Shown here piece by piece: positions 20,755 to 30,345 of a stretch of 50,484 nucleotides of DNA. A model generated the notes under the pieces. It did no database searches. It worked only from the letters and a program-made list of their open reading frames with translations, and was not told where the DNA came from. Position 1 is the first letter of the stretch. Every line of letters begins with the position of its first letter. A program made the position numbers and the translations under genes. Source of the stretch: Chara braunii (lineage: Eukaryota; Streptophyta; Charophyceae; Charales; Characeae); NCBI GenBank assembly GCA_003427395.1, contig BFEA01000080.1:1178308-1228791 (forward strand), in the 5' to 3' direction.

Positions 20755-21342
20755 TCAGATTGCTCCGACCATTCCTGCAAGATGAAGATATTCGAGTGGA
20801 TCGACCACGTCAGCAGCATCAGCAGAAGACGCTCCCGATGCTGACGTCGTTGCCGTCGAGGGGGAAAGCTGTTCTGGAGCATATGCTACGAGTTCCCCTC
20901 CTTGGGCCGTATCCATTAATGCGGCCACTCGTCCTTGATTCAGGGCCACAGGGGCCGCAGCAGGTGGGGGCTGATTACTCTTTGGTTGCGGACAGTCTCG
21001 GGCGAAATGTCCGGGCTGTTTGCAGTTAAAACACTCGATCTTTCCCGCTGGGTTAGCTGGGTGAGGGAACTGAGGTGCGTATCCTGGTGCAGGCGGGGCA
21101 GGCAAAAGTGGAAATGACGAGGGAGCAGGTCGAGCAGAGGCCGGGTTAGGCTTAATTAGCCTGCTCATTATCTGTTCCATCCGCTCCATACGAGCGGCCT
21201 GCATTTGGATCAAGTTGCTCATCCATTCAGACTCCTTGGTAGTGGTCGTATGGATCATTTGGGCAAGATGTAAGTTGGTTATGGCCGGCGAGGGAGGTTC
21301 GTGGGAGATTCCGCTCTTAACTGCCGCTATCGGTTGATTCAT
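20755..21342 (-). CDS. Element B nucleocapsid part of gag (CCHC zinc knuckle)
   Basis: A frame of about 195 residues: a Met/Arg/Glu-rich helix (SNLIQMQAARMERMEQIMSR), a Pro/Ala-rich linker, then the knuckle CFNCKQPGHFARDC (C-x2-C-x4-H-x4-C, about residue 104), followed by an Ala/Ser-rich tail. This is a standard retroelement nucleocapsid that binds the genomic RNA. Confidence 0.9.
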   Translation of the reverse strand: MNQPIAAVKSGISHEPPSPAITNLHLAQMIHTTTTKESEWMSNLIQMQAARMERMEQIMSRLIKPNPASARPAPSSFPLLPAPPAPGYAPQFPHPANPAGKIECFNCKQPGHFARDCPQPKSNQPPPAAAPVALNQGRVAALMDTAQGGELVAYAPEQLSPSTATTSASGASSADAADVVDPLEYLHLAGMVGAI

Positions 21343-21487
21343 CGAGGGAGAGGAAGAAGAAACAGACGGAATATCGGAAGCGATCCCGTCGGGAAGGCCA
21401 TGGTCGGGGTGGGGATAAAACCGTTCTACCGCTCACAACCATGATCGCCTTTTAGCCGCTACACCGTGTATGGTGTCCGTAATATCC

Positions 21488-22041
21488 TCATCTCCCTGAC
21501 TGATATATTTTTTTTGTATCAGCCAGGTCTAGTTCCAATGCTTTAGCGATAATAGCAGATAGTTGGTGTGTCTTTGGCGGGACCTTTTTCTGTAGCTTCC
21601 CTTTCAACATCGGACTTCGTAGGTGATCGATGAACAAATCTCGAGCGGATTTCTCGTCTCGCCCAGATTTGTCCAACGTGGTTTGAAATCGATCCACGAA
21701 ATCGGGCAACAATTCCCCTGGTCCTTGTGGCCGAGTTTTGAGCACGTACCAGGCGGCATCTTCACTGACCGTATCGAATCGAGCCAGGAAGGCTTGTTTA
21801 AAAGTATTCCAATCTACCCACGTGTGCTTTCTAAACCAATCATGTGATGTATTACGGAGTAGCAAGATAAGAACGCGGGGAAGATCACCCACGCTGTAAC
21901 CTTGAGCTTCAACGGCTTCCAGCCAAGCTTCGGGGTATGATTAGGGAAGAAGGGGAAGGGGGCGGGAATGCTAACCACTACCCTATTACCGTCCACCATT
22001 AGTATAGCTGGTATAGCAACACCGGATATAGATCTGGTCAC
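21488..22041 (-). pseudogene. Element B gag capsid domain
   Basis: Two frames join by a slip near 21925. Upper: VDGNRVVVSIPAPFPFFPN. Lower: EAWLEAVEAQGYSVGDLPRV, then RNTSHDWFRKHTWVDWNTFK, QAFLARFDTVSEDAAWYVLK, PGELLPDFVDRFQTTLDKSG. The W..F...F...F pattern with leucine spacing is the retrotransposon gag capsid fold. The start codon is uncertain. Confidence 0.8.
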
Positions 22042-22122
22042 TGGTCGATCTCGGCGAGCGGGTGGGGGACTTTTTCTACCTCTCGCCAGTTCGACTTACT
22101 ATCATCAGAACCGACACGAGTC

Positions 22123-22135
22123 GGCTCCGATACCA
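22123..22135 (-). promoter_or_regulatory. Primer-binding site of element B (initiator tRNA-Met type)
   Basis: On the minus strand TGGTATCGGAGCC directly follows the upper LTR. It differs by one base (G for A) from the common plant initiator-Met site TGGTATCAGAGCC. It fixes the upper LTR as the 5' LTR and the element orientation as minus. Confidence 0.88.
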
Positions 22136-22533
22136 ACCTCACGCCCTGTGCTGTCTTTCGTTTGGAGTGCTTGATGTGCGGAAAGAGACCCAGAAAAACA
22201 GCAAGATGGGGTGTGCCAAGGATTTTTGGAAATTGAGTGTGGGGACACAGACGAAACTGAAATCCCCCGTGTTGGTCCCATGAAGTAAGTCGGGTGCTTT
22301 CGCTCGTCGCAGAATGTGTGCGCGGACACGGCGCAAAAACAGAAAAATCCAAATTCAATCCAAAAAGTATTGTCGAGCTTCCCACCGTGCTACAGCCCAT
22401 CGTATAGAGCGGAAGGGTTTTGGCACGCTTCGCGTATCTCGTTTTCGTACCAAATCCCGTCGTCGCTCGTTGGTCAGTTTCTAAGTCTGATGAGGAGGGT
22501 CTCAGTCGCGTGGCTCTTTCCTTATGCTCGTCT

Positions 22534-22954
22534 TCACTCTGTATTCGGTAGTGGAAACCCTTTGCTTCGTAGTGATCGAAACGTTGGCACTTTGTGCCCA
22601 AGGTTCGAGGCCAATGGGGCACCACTGCCATCCACGGAATGACGATCAGCTCGTTGAATGGCAACAATATCGAGTAGGGTGGAAAGTGCGTGTCGATAAT
22701 CACAAACCCAGCCTTTACGAACCCTGAACAACGGTTTGCGGAGGGAAGTAGTATCCTCCGCCGATCTGTGCGACAACTTCTCGTACGTCCCACTCATATA
22801 CACGCGTCCTTTCCTCGTTGTAAGGAAAAGGTCGTGTTGATACGGGAGGTACGGGAGGCTGACGCCCGATCGAAGGGTGCTTGTCAGTCCACATGTCAAT
22901 CAATTGCAAAAACTTCGAGACGTCATCAAGGAAAGGCAAGAAACGCTCGCGCAA
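22534..22954 (-). pseudogene. Second copy of the LTR-internal ORF, frameshifted
   Basis: Reads RERFLPFLDDVSKFLQLIDM and ERTRVYEWDVREVVAQIGG as at 11356-11775, then shifts frame after YYFPP. Another frame continues NRCSGFVKAGFVIIDTHFPP and FNELIVIPWMAVV. Several amino-acid changes relative to the other LTR suggest no current constraint. Confidence 0.4.
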
Positions 22955-24235
22955 CCACCAATCAATCCTTTTTAATCACGAGAGAGAGAAAACACTCATC
23001 AATTGGGTCAGGTGCAGGGGTCGTGCAGTATAAGGCAAATGGCATGCGCAACGCACTCAGAATTACACATCTAAACACTTTTGCATTTTCGGACAAGATC
23101 CCGACAACAATCGTCTAATCAACTCAAAAAGACACGTACCTCCATACATACATTCACTGTAGAAGGTGCGAAAATGAGATATGCAGGGAGATAAAAGATG
23201 GATCGCTGAATAGTACACACGCATCCACCGTTCATAAGACAAGAAGGCGGGGTTCTTGCATAGGGGCACTACCCAGGAAACTAATGGAAGAGTTCCGGAA
23301 GTTCTTTCGCATAGGAATAACACGCAGACTCGTTCCCATTAGAGAGAGAGGGACCTCGAGACGCATCATCATTCAAAGATAGAGGAGAGAGAGAGACGAG
23401 GGAGGAATGTCGAGATAGAAGAGGACAAGATCCGAGAAGAGGAAGTTCGGCGTTGCCGCCGTACACTCACGCCATAGATAAAGATCCGCAACAACAAAGG
23501 CGCGTTCGCAGTGAATTCCAATAAGGCCCCAGGCCAATCACTCACTCAACTCCAATCATCGATCCTCATACCCGCACCGACGATCCCGAATGCATGTGTT
23601 AATTCCCACCACTGCGATCGTCATCCCGCTGACGTAAACTCGACGCGGTTCGCCCAGATCCCACAGTCCGTCGTGGCGATCAAGCGCGCAACCGGCCAGC
23701 CTATCGTCAGCCCGACAGGACTTTCCGACTCGCACCAAACACTCTTCCTAGCCACGGCTTCCCGGAAGCTGGCTCAAGAGTCGAGAACGTAAGCGAGATT
23801 TGCGGGCACGCTTGCGGAATTTATAGCAGCGAGGAGGGAGCCAAGGAAGGGAGAATGCAGGGGGAAAGTCAAAGTGTAAGAGGAGAAGCAGGAGGAGAAG
23901 ACTTTGAGAAGGGCGCTTCGCGGAAGCCATGTTGATGCTTCGAAACTCAAGATTAACCAATCAGACTCGTCGCGCGGTAGGCAGATCCTACCGTATCCCG
24001 CGTCTGATTGGTGGGCGAGAGTAATCGAAGGATCGACCGGACTTCACAAGCTTCGCTCGAAGGGCGAGAAAAGAAAAGGTGCGAGAAGTAGCGCAAGACG
24101 GGTCCAAGATTCAGATGATCAAGAAAGGGGAAATGGGCGCGCAAAGAGCTGAGCTGGGGAGAGAGAGAGGGAGAAAAACAGTTACGAGGAGAGAGAAAGA
24201 GGGGGAAGAAAAAAGGAGCGTGGGAGAGAGCGATG

Positions 24236-24557
24236 CGGCGGGGGGGGATTAGAGGAGAAAGCCTTGCATGTGTGGCGCCGTCAACAAAAAAGAGAAAAAG
24301 GCACCAAAAAAGTTACAGCTTGCCTACGTCCTAAACCAATTCAAAATTGAAATCACCATATCCACGCGCGAAAGAGCCTGTCTCTTATACACATCTAGAT
24401 GTGTATAAGAGACAGCGGCGGGGGGGGATTAGAGGAGAAAGCCTTGCATGTGTGGCGCCGTCAACAAAAAAGAGAAAAAGGCACCAAAAAAGTTACAGCT
24501 TGCCTACGTCCTAAACCAATTCAAAATTGAAATCACCATATCCACGCGCGAAAGAGC
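24236..24557. other. Adapter-linked artefactual duplication in the 5' LTR
   Basis: 24236-24377 (142 bp) is repeated exactly at 24416-24557, with a 38-bp Nextera junction adapter at 24378-24415 between the copies. The other LTR has this segment once. This is a mate-pair read built into the assembly, not a biological repeat. Confidence 0.96.
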
Positions 24558-24918
24558 AACGCGGGAAAAGAAAGTCCTACGCCTATTCGTATTCTTGCAA
24601 AATTCCGAGAGTTTTCCCCGACGCGACCAAGAACATTCACACACAAAAAGGACACGTCAAAGTTTCGCTTATCCCGGAAATCCCAATTGNCGGACCCAAT
24701 TCGCAGTGCGCTTGCTAAGGCGCACGTAAATTCCTAAGTATTTCCCGAATTGCAAAAGGAAAAGCCGAACCCGGGAATCGTAAAAGCTTCCGAAAGATGG
24801 GGGCCAAAAACGCGGCACCCGAAATCAAGAAAACGAAACGGGGTTTTTTATGGGGTTGATATGATACAAAAAGGAGGGGTACGAAAGATAGCACGGGTTC
24901 GGGAAGTAGTTCGTCACA

Positions 24919-25189
24919 GTCCGTCGTCTGACCAGTCTGTTAGCTCCCTTTTCAACCTCCTCCTCTTCTTCTTCAATAGTTTGTAACTCTTCTTTCAATT
25001 CTTGGTCGAACTTTTCTTTTAACTTCTTCTTCAATTCTTCTTCTTCCATCTGGGTCTTCTTCTTTATTTCTTCTTCTTTCTTTTTCTTTCTTTCTTCTTT
25101 CTCCTTTTTTTTTCTGTCTGCCGGCGGTCAATTTCAGCCTGCTCGGCAGGTGTGGGCCCTGGCTTCACTGCTCCTGAGTGCATCATCAT
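24919..25189 (-). pseudogene. Element A gag N-terminus (above the B insertion)
   Basis: ATG triplets at 25189-25181 start a frame reading MHSGAVKPG then PAEQAEIDRRQTEKK. After a slip in an A9 run (opposite about 25105-25113) it reads MEEEELKKKLKEKFDQELKE and EGANRLV-like sequence up to the B boundary. It is highly charged and helical, a likely coiled coil. It joins the gag piece below 10949. The start is chosen as the first ATG cluster after the leader. Confidence 0.6.
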
Positions 25190-26208
25190 ACGGGAGGTGC
25201 ATACCCTCCCGAAGCCCAGGGAAAAAGAACTCGGAACAGCGGGCCCAACAGCATGGAAAGGGCAATCAAGCCCTGCATGGGAAAGTCGTCCACCATGATG
25301 GGACTTAGCACAGGAGACCCTCCGCAGGTCCCACCAGGTAGGCCTCCCAACTGATTTTCAAACTACTCCAAGTGGAGATGGGTGGAATAAACACTTTGCT
25401 TTGTCTGTTTTTTTTTTTTTTTTTTTAACTGTGGGTGTCGTTGTTGCAATAATAACGAATTTCATAACTTAAATATACTTTTCTTTCTTCTTGCTGCCTG
25501 TGTTCAGATTCAGAAATCGGGCTGATCAGAACAATGATTACTTCTGTTGACGGTCTGGTGGGAAACTTTTTCACTTTCTTATATATATATTTTTTTTCTT
25601 TTATCTCCCTATGCTAACTTTGTCTGTTTGTCCTCTTGCGCAGGTAGGCACTGGAGTAATCATTTAATCAGATACCCGGGTCTCACTTCAATCACACTTA
25701 TCTTCTGCCCAGTTTGATTATACCCTATACCATACTTGTATCTGATGTGGCAAACTGCCACCAACTCCCAACGTGCTCCTATCTTGACTACAGCGCAGAC
25801 TTCAAACTAGAGGGTAGGAGAAGAAAGGACTCTGATCACCTTGGACCCTGACGTGACAAGATCCTTTGACTTCAACCATCCAGACTATAGACCCTCTGAC
25901 CCAATTTGACAGCAGCAGCAGCGACCCAGAGAGGATAAGGAGAAGAGATGCCCACACACATACAGCCAGGTAAGGGGTAAAGGGTGCTTCTCTCTTTGCA
26001 GCAATCGTCGATGAAGACTCCACGTCTCTCCGCACTCCAAGCTCCAAGTAAGTATCTCTTCTGCCCCTTCCTCTTCGGCCTACTCCTCTCCGAGTCCCAT
26101 ATCCCTATCCACATCTCCCACCATCGCGAGCATCCTCAACAAGCAAGCGGTCTCTCCTTCTTCTCGCCGGCCTTACTCATGCCAGCGCAGTGAGTACAAC
26201 AAGTATTT
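25190..26208 (-). other. Leader of element A
   Basis: About 1 kb between the primer-binding site and the proposed gag start. It holds a poly-A tract on the coding strand (opposite 25410-25426) and no convincing ORF. Its length is large for a gypsy leader; an intron or undetected coding remains possible. Confidence 0.5.
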
Positions 26209-26220
26209 GCTCCGATACCA
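26209..26220 (-). promoter_or_regulatory. Primer-binding site of element A
   Basis: On the minus strand TGGTATCGGAGC lies four bases inside the 5' LTR end (...TTGCA then ATTC). It is the same initiator-Met-type site, with the same G variant, as in element B. Confidence 0.88.
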
Positions 26221-26224
26221 GAAT

Positions 26225-27384
26225 TGCAAGGAACGTGACTGTTCACAGCTTGTTTGAGAGCATCACACCGCATGCATACATGTCATCACACGTACAAAGT
26301 GGCTTCACTTAAAACCAGATTGAGATGAGAAATGAACCAAGTAGCGCAACTTATATTAACAATGTCACCTAATACAAAAAGAGTATCATGAGTTCCAGAA
26401 TTCAGCGCCAACAAAAGATAGTCTCTCTCATCACACAACACCATGGGATCTGGCTCAACCAGTATCCTTTTTCAAAATACAAATATGGCGCCAACAGGTA
26501 AGTGTCCAACATATCCAGATTCACTTCCTGTTTTCTCTCTCTCTCTGATCTCTTCTCTCTTTCTCTAGAACTATGTCGTGGTACTCTCTTTCTCTCTGCA
26601 TGCACACTCTCACCTACAAAGATCTACTTTGAATGTCACTCACTGTTACCCTACTGACTAACTCTCTACTACTAACGTAAGCTGGCACAGCTATGGCTTC
26701 CCTGCAGCCAGCGCCCAGCCTCCCTTCTTCCTGGCGCAGCTCNACTTCAGCCAGCGTCTGTCCAGCCAGCTAGTGCACAAGTGCCGCAGCACTTCCATGC
26801 ATCAATGCCAGTGGAAATTTGTCCTGTGGGGCGGCAGTCTCGTTTCTTATAGTGCTGGCCTCCCCAAACGAGGGCTGAATCTTGTCTGTCTTGGTTCCTT
26901 TCCCAGTCCCAGCCTCTGTGTACGTGTCCCAGACCCCTTTCCTTCAAGGGTTGCTGCTGCTGCAGCCTTCAGGCCTTGATTTCGGACTCCGAATCTGAAT
27001 CTAGACTTGCTTTCTGACTTGAATCCGAACTAGGACTGAACTATTTGACTTCCTTTTAGACAGACACATCTTTTGCACGAACAGACATCCTTACTACACG
27101 AACAGACACATTGACTGCACGTACAGACACATCTCTGCATGATTAGACATGACTCACACACTCCCTGGATGAACAGATATGACTCAAATATTTTAGAATT
27201 TGCAACTCTTCGTCCAGGGGCACAACTGTGACCTTTGACAATGTCCGTTGCGCTAGTTAGGACGTGACTTTTGACTCGGAGAACAGGTCTTTTGATCTGC
27301 TTTCACGAACTGGGCTCTGGGCGAGGGACACCAAGATGTTGTTTCCGTCAATCAGGGGCTGCATGGGGTAAAGGACCTTTTACA
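26225..27384 (-). repeat. 5' LTR of element A
   Basis: 1160 bp, TGTAAAAGG...TTGCA on the minus strand, aligned end to end with 3307-4466. It has one N at 26743. A CT-rich stretch (26535-26600) also matches bases 1-34 of the window. Confidence 0.88.
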
Positions 27385-27770
27385 AGGCTTCATAGTAAAG
27401 TTGCCACTTTCCAGAGCGTATCTGGTTGCAGCTCTGGGTCGTAGTGGATGAATCTGAGTGGAATCACTTGCAGAGCTTGGTTTCCCTTTTTCCCTCTGTT
27501 TTTTCTTTTCTTTTCCTTTTGGTTGTCACTTTCCACAATGTATCTGGCTGCACTTCTGGGCCATAGTGAATGAATCTGAGTGCAATCACGTGCAGAGCTT
27601 GGTTTTCCTTTTTCCCTTTGTTTTTTAGTCTTTTCTTTTCTATTTGAAAGATTCTGGGCAGTTTGTGATGTGACTCCCCGTGGGAGACGGGGAGCAAAGA
27701 AGTACCTGCCAGGCAGGTCTTTCCAGAATGTGTCTGGCTGCACTTCTGGCGGTACACGAGTGGAAATTGA
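27385..27770. repeat. Tandem repeat of about 0.2 kb, right part
   Basis: Resumes the array interrupted at 3306, beginning AGGCTTCATAGTAAAGTTGC. Landmarks like CCAGAATGTATCTGGCTGC occur at about 27411, 27534 and 27722, with spacings of 123 and 188 bp, so units here are shortened. Confidence 0.75.
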
Positions 27771-27951
27771 CAGCCTGTTTACATTCCAGCTGCTGGCAGT
27801 AGGTCCGGTATAAGGGCGGTACATGTGCCAAGCATCCAATGTCCCATATTGGTTCCCACGCGCTGCAGCTGCTGCAAAATATGGCACACACTGCCACGCA
27901 GGGCATTTTCAGGGTCGGCATCAATAGCTGAGAAAGGTACTGGTGGTTTAA

Positions 27952-28195
27952 TCTTATGGTTAGTGGGTTTGTAAGCTGCATCATTACGAAAGACCCAGTT
28001 ATTGGCGTGTGCCAAATAGACCTCGTCACGTTCTGCCAGCTTCTACGACCGATACATTTTAATCAATGCCTTTTTTCCTGCTAATTCAATCACACGGCTT
28101 TCTGAGGGAATAATAAATTGATTAAGAAAAAACCTTAGCCTACCCCTGAGTTTGCATGTCGTGCCTTTTGATTTCCAATTCCTTGGATTAAAAAG
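27952..28195 (-). pseudogene. Unrecognised coding remnant, first segment
   Basis: The minus strand reads NPRNWKSKGTTCKLRGRLRF, NQFIIPSESRVIELAGKKAL, IKMYRS, one TAG stop, then KLAERDEVYLAHANNWVFRN and DAAYKPTNHKI up to the TTAA. Upstream, after a slip in a T run near 28190, a frame ending LQCVKGPF leads toward the N gap at 28416. The function is unknown. The in-frame stop and slips mark it as decayed. Confidence 0.45.
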
Positions 28196-28760
28196 GGCCC
28201 TTCACACATTGTAGAGAAGGGTCAGCTACCTGTTGAGACCCCTGACCCTCGTCTGTCGACTGCAAGCCCTGCTGAGGAAAGCTCGCAGCCTGCATTCCCC
28301 CCTGGTGATGTACTTGTCCCTGGGCAGCTGAGTGTCTGGCCTGGTGTGGAGAAAGCCCGGCCTCCTTCTCCCCCCCCCACCCCCCCCCTCCTTTTTTGCC
28401 CCACCTCCTTCCTTGNNNNNNNNNNNNNNNNNNNNNNNNNNNNNNNNNNNNNNNNNNNNNNNNNNNNNNNNNNNNNNNNNNNNNNNNNNNNNNNNNNNNN
28501 NNNNNNNNNNNNNNNNNNNNNNNNNNNNNNNNNNNNNNNNNNNNNNNNNNNNNNNNNNNNNNNNNNNNNNNNNNNNNNNNNNNNNNNCCTCCCCTCCCTT
28601 CCTCTTTCCCTCCTCTTTCCTCTTCCTCGTTTTCTCCTCTTAACCCGTGTAACATCCCCTGAGGTGCTCGAACCTGAATATCCATAATTCCCTTGCCCCC
28701 CAACCAATTTTGTGACTATAATTCAGGAACACTTCAAGATGATTGAGATAATAAGCTAGA
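28196..28760. other. Low-complexity region with assembly gap
   Basis: Contains C/T-rich tracts around an N gap at 28416-28587 (172 N). The minus strand can be read through as a Gly/Gln-rich frame that may be the start of the coding remnant, but composition alone could produce this. No firm gene. Confidence 0.5.
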
Positions 28761-28868
28761 GATTGATGCTAACTACTCAGAATGCTTGCCTACTAAGATT
28801 GATGCTGACTACTCAGAATGCTTGCCTATTGAGATTGATGCTGACTACTCAGAATGCTTATCTACTGA
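28761..28868. repeat. 36-bp minisatellite, three copies
   Basis: Three tandem 36-bp units, GATTGATGCT(A/G)ACTACTCAG plus AATGCTTGCCTACTRA, at 28761, 28797 and 28833, with a few substitutions. Confidence 0.9.
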
Positions 28869-29680
28869 GAACTCACATACTACCCTAACCCTAATCTCAG
28901 GTATCCATACCAACCAGCCAATCTCTACCGAGCCAATACTGTGTACCAACCAAGCCTCTACCCGGTCTCACATCCCAATCTAGCTAGGATACAGGGCAGT
29001 GTCACCCACCCCAGCACCGACCCTCGTCAACCAGATTGTAGCCTTCGGTCGAGCATTATGATTGCCTTCCACCCTCAGCAATCCCTAGATCTTCATCCAA
29101 GGCCTCAAGCTCCTATGAAGGTTATAGGGTGATGCCCCAGCGCCGGCCAGTGTCGTTCTGGTCTTCTAGTCATCCTAGCAAAAACACAAAAATAGCTTCA
29201 TTAGGGAATCAACTATATTAGAATGTCGCCTCAGAATTCGAATCTGATAATAGTGTGATCCTGAGTAAACCAATGTGATGATGATGATGATGATGATGAC
29301 GATGATGATGATACTTGATGTTGGTTGACCCCCTCTTGTCCACCACTCCTCTCCGATTGCTGCCTCCGCTAATCAGAAACACTTTGTTGTTGAGCGGTTC
29401 CTCACAACCCCAGTAATCCGACAAAAGCCTAGCTATCTTTTTCCTACTCTGCCACCGCTAGTAGATGTTGTTCCGCCTTCTATCTCTCCCAACCACAGAG
29501 TTAAACAATCCCCCTTATCTGCCCTTACTCCGTACAGGCAAACACTTCCCACCTTATGTTTCCCCTGTGGAAAAGAGCTCTCCCCACTCAATCCATCCTG
29601 CCCTCCGCGTCGGCAACCTTGTGGAGAGGATTGTTACAACCTCAAGTATATAAAAGAACATGGAAATCAGAGTTGAGAAG

Positions 29681-29711
<31 letters not shown>

Positions 29712-30199
29712 CTCTTGATAGTGTCGTTACAATGATCGTGACCGGCCAGTCACGGAGGACTATATTAGAGGTCGCCAAACAATTTTTTTCTCCCACTCAT
29801 ATTCGACTCAATCCAAGCCTTGATATATCTTGTGTACGCGCATCCAGTGCCACTCACATCAATTGTTTTATTTTTTACCCAGACCCACCCCACCCGAGTT
29901 AATTGAAATTGTTTTGTACTCGTGCCCAGTTCACCCAGCAGCTGCAGTAGAATCCTTAACTTAGGTCTATGCATGTTAGAAATTCACTTTCTATTTTCAA
30001 ACCACCGCACTCACGATAACTTTGTTTGCAATAATTCAATAAGACATTCGAAAGCTCGAAGTTACATTGAGAAAATGACAAGCACATCAAACATCTGCAC
30101 GGGTTACAAAGGCGGGTCAACGAACTTTTTTTTCCCCTTTAAAAAGGTCAAGTGCCCGAGGCTTGCATCACAAGTTACAACATTCCAATTTCGTGCCTC
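28869..30199. other. No gene seen; two GAT-type microsatellites
   Basis: GAT repeats lie at about 29277-29310 and 29683-29709. ORFs here are short and without recognisable motifs. Confidence 0.6.
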
Positions 30200-30345
30200 A
30201 AAAATTTGCACAACCCCAAGAGAGACATTGATTGCTTCCCCCAAAAGGAGAAGGATTGACCTCCTTTCACATGCTTCACTAAAAAAAAACTGTATAACCC
30301 AAAGAGAGAGGCATTGATTGTTTCCCCTCAAAAGGCCCAACCCCG
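30200..30345. repeat. Degenerate two-copy repeat
   Basis: CAACCCCAAGAGAGACATTG followed by ATTGCTTCCCCCAAAAGG (from about 30211) recurs as AACCCAAAGAGAGAGGCATTG followed by ATTGTTTCCCCTCAAAAGG (from about 30295), about 84 bp apart. Confidence 0.65.

Larger units (their letters stand above)
10958..24918 (-). mobile_element. LTR retrotransposon B (Ty3/gypsy with long LTRs), nested in A
   Basis: Two long direct repeats (about 10958-13533 and 22136-24918) bracket minus-strand gag, protease, RT, RNase H, PHD-type finger, integrase and an extra ORF. A primer-binding site abuts the upper LTR. Total span is about 14 kb, including a 200-N gap and about 180 bp of mate-pair artefact. It interrupts gag of element A: the A coding sequence stops at 24919 and resumes below 10949. 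No target duplication could be found, and the exact LTR 3' end is uncertain. Confidence 0.82.
22136..24918 (-). repeat. 5' LTR of element B
   Basis: About 2.6 kb after removing the adapter-linked duplication (24236-24415). Relative to the 3' copy it has scattered substitutions and an extra stretch of about 30 bp near 23127-23157. The part nearest its start (about 24045-24918) is identical by eye to the other copy, including an N at the same place (24690 against 13305). Confidence 0.82.
3307..27384 (-). mobile_element. LTR retrotransposon A (Ty3/gypsy, chromovirus-like)
   Basis: Two 1160-bp LTRs in the same orientation (3307-4466 and 26225-27384) enclose, on the minus strand, a primer-binding site, leader, gag, CCHC nucleocapsid, protease, RT, RNase H and integrase in Ty3/gypsy order. 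Element B (about 10958-24918) is inserted in its gag, so A alone is about 10.1 kb. Joining the flanks (ending TTCAGG at 3306 and starting AGGCTTC at 27385) rebuilds the tandem repeat unit of the host sequence, which confirms both ends. Only AGG is clearly shared at the ends, so the target duplication is imperfect. Frameshifts, a nonsense codon and a lost catalytic Asp show it is inactive. Confidence 0.85.
1113..27951. mobile_element. Level-1 TTAA-flanked element split by LTR element A
   Basis: TTAA at 1113-1116 and 27948-27951 bounds sequence whose ends are inverted repeats; TTAAACCACCAGTACCTTTC at 1113-1132 is matched 20/20 in reverse complement at 27932-27951. Without LTR element A (3307-27384) it is about 2.75 kb. 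It contains a foldback (1692-2255), a poly-T tract and tandem repeats of about 0.2 kb, but no transposase-like ORF, so it looks non-autonomous. The last 60 bp or so of its right end also resembles the left end of the MITE at 773-973. A piggyBac-like origin is inferred from the TTAA target. Confidence 0.6.

Noticed and set aside
24236-24557. Biological tandem duplication in the LTR
   Set aside because: The two copies are separated by a complete Nextera junction adapter, so it is a library artefact.
28871-28892. CCCTAACCCTAA-like telomeric word
   Set aside because: Only about two imperfect units, far too short for a telomere or an interstitial telomeric array.
29277-29709. Paired GAT repeats as inverted termini of an element
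   Set aside because: Both runs are in the same orientation and are ordinary microsatellites.
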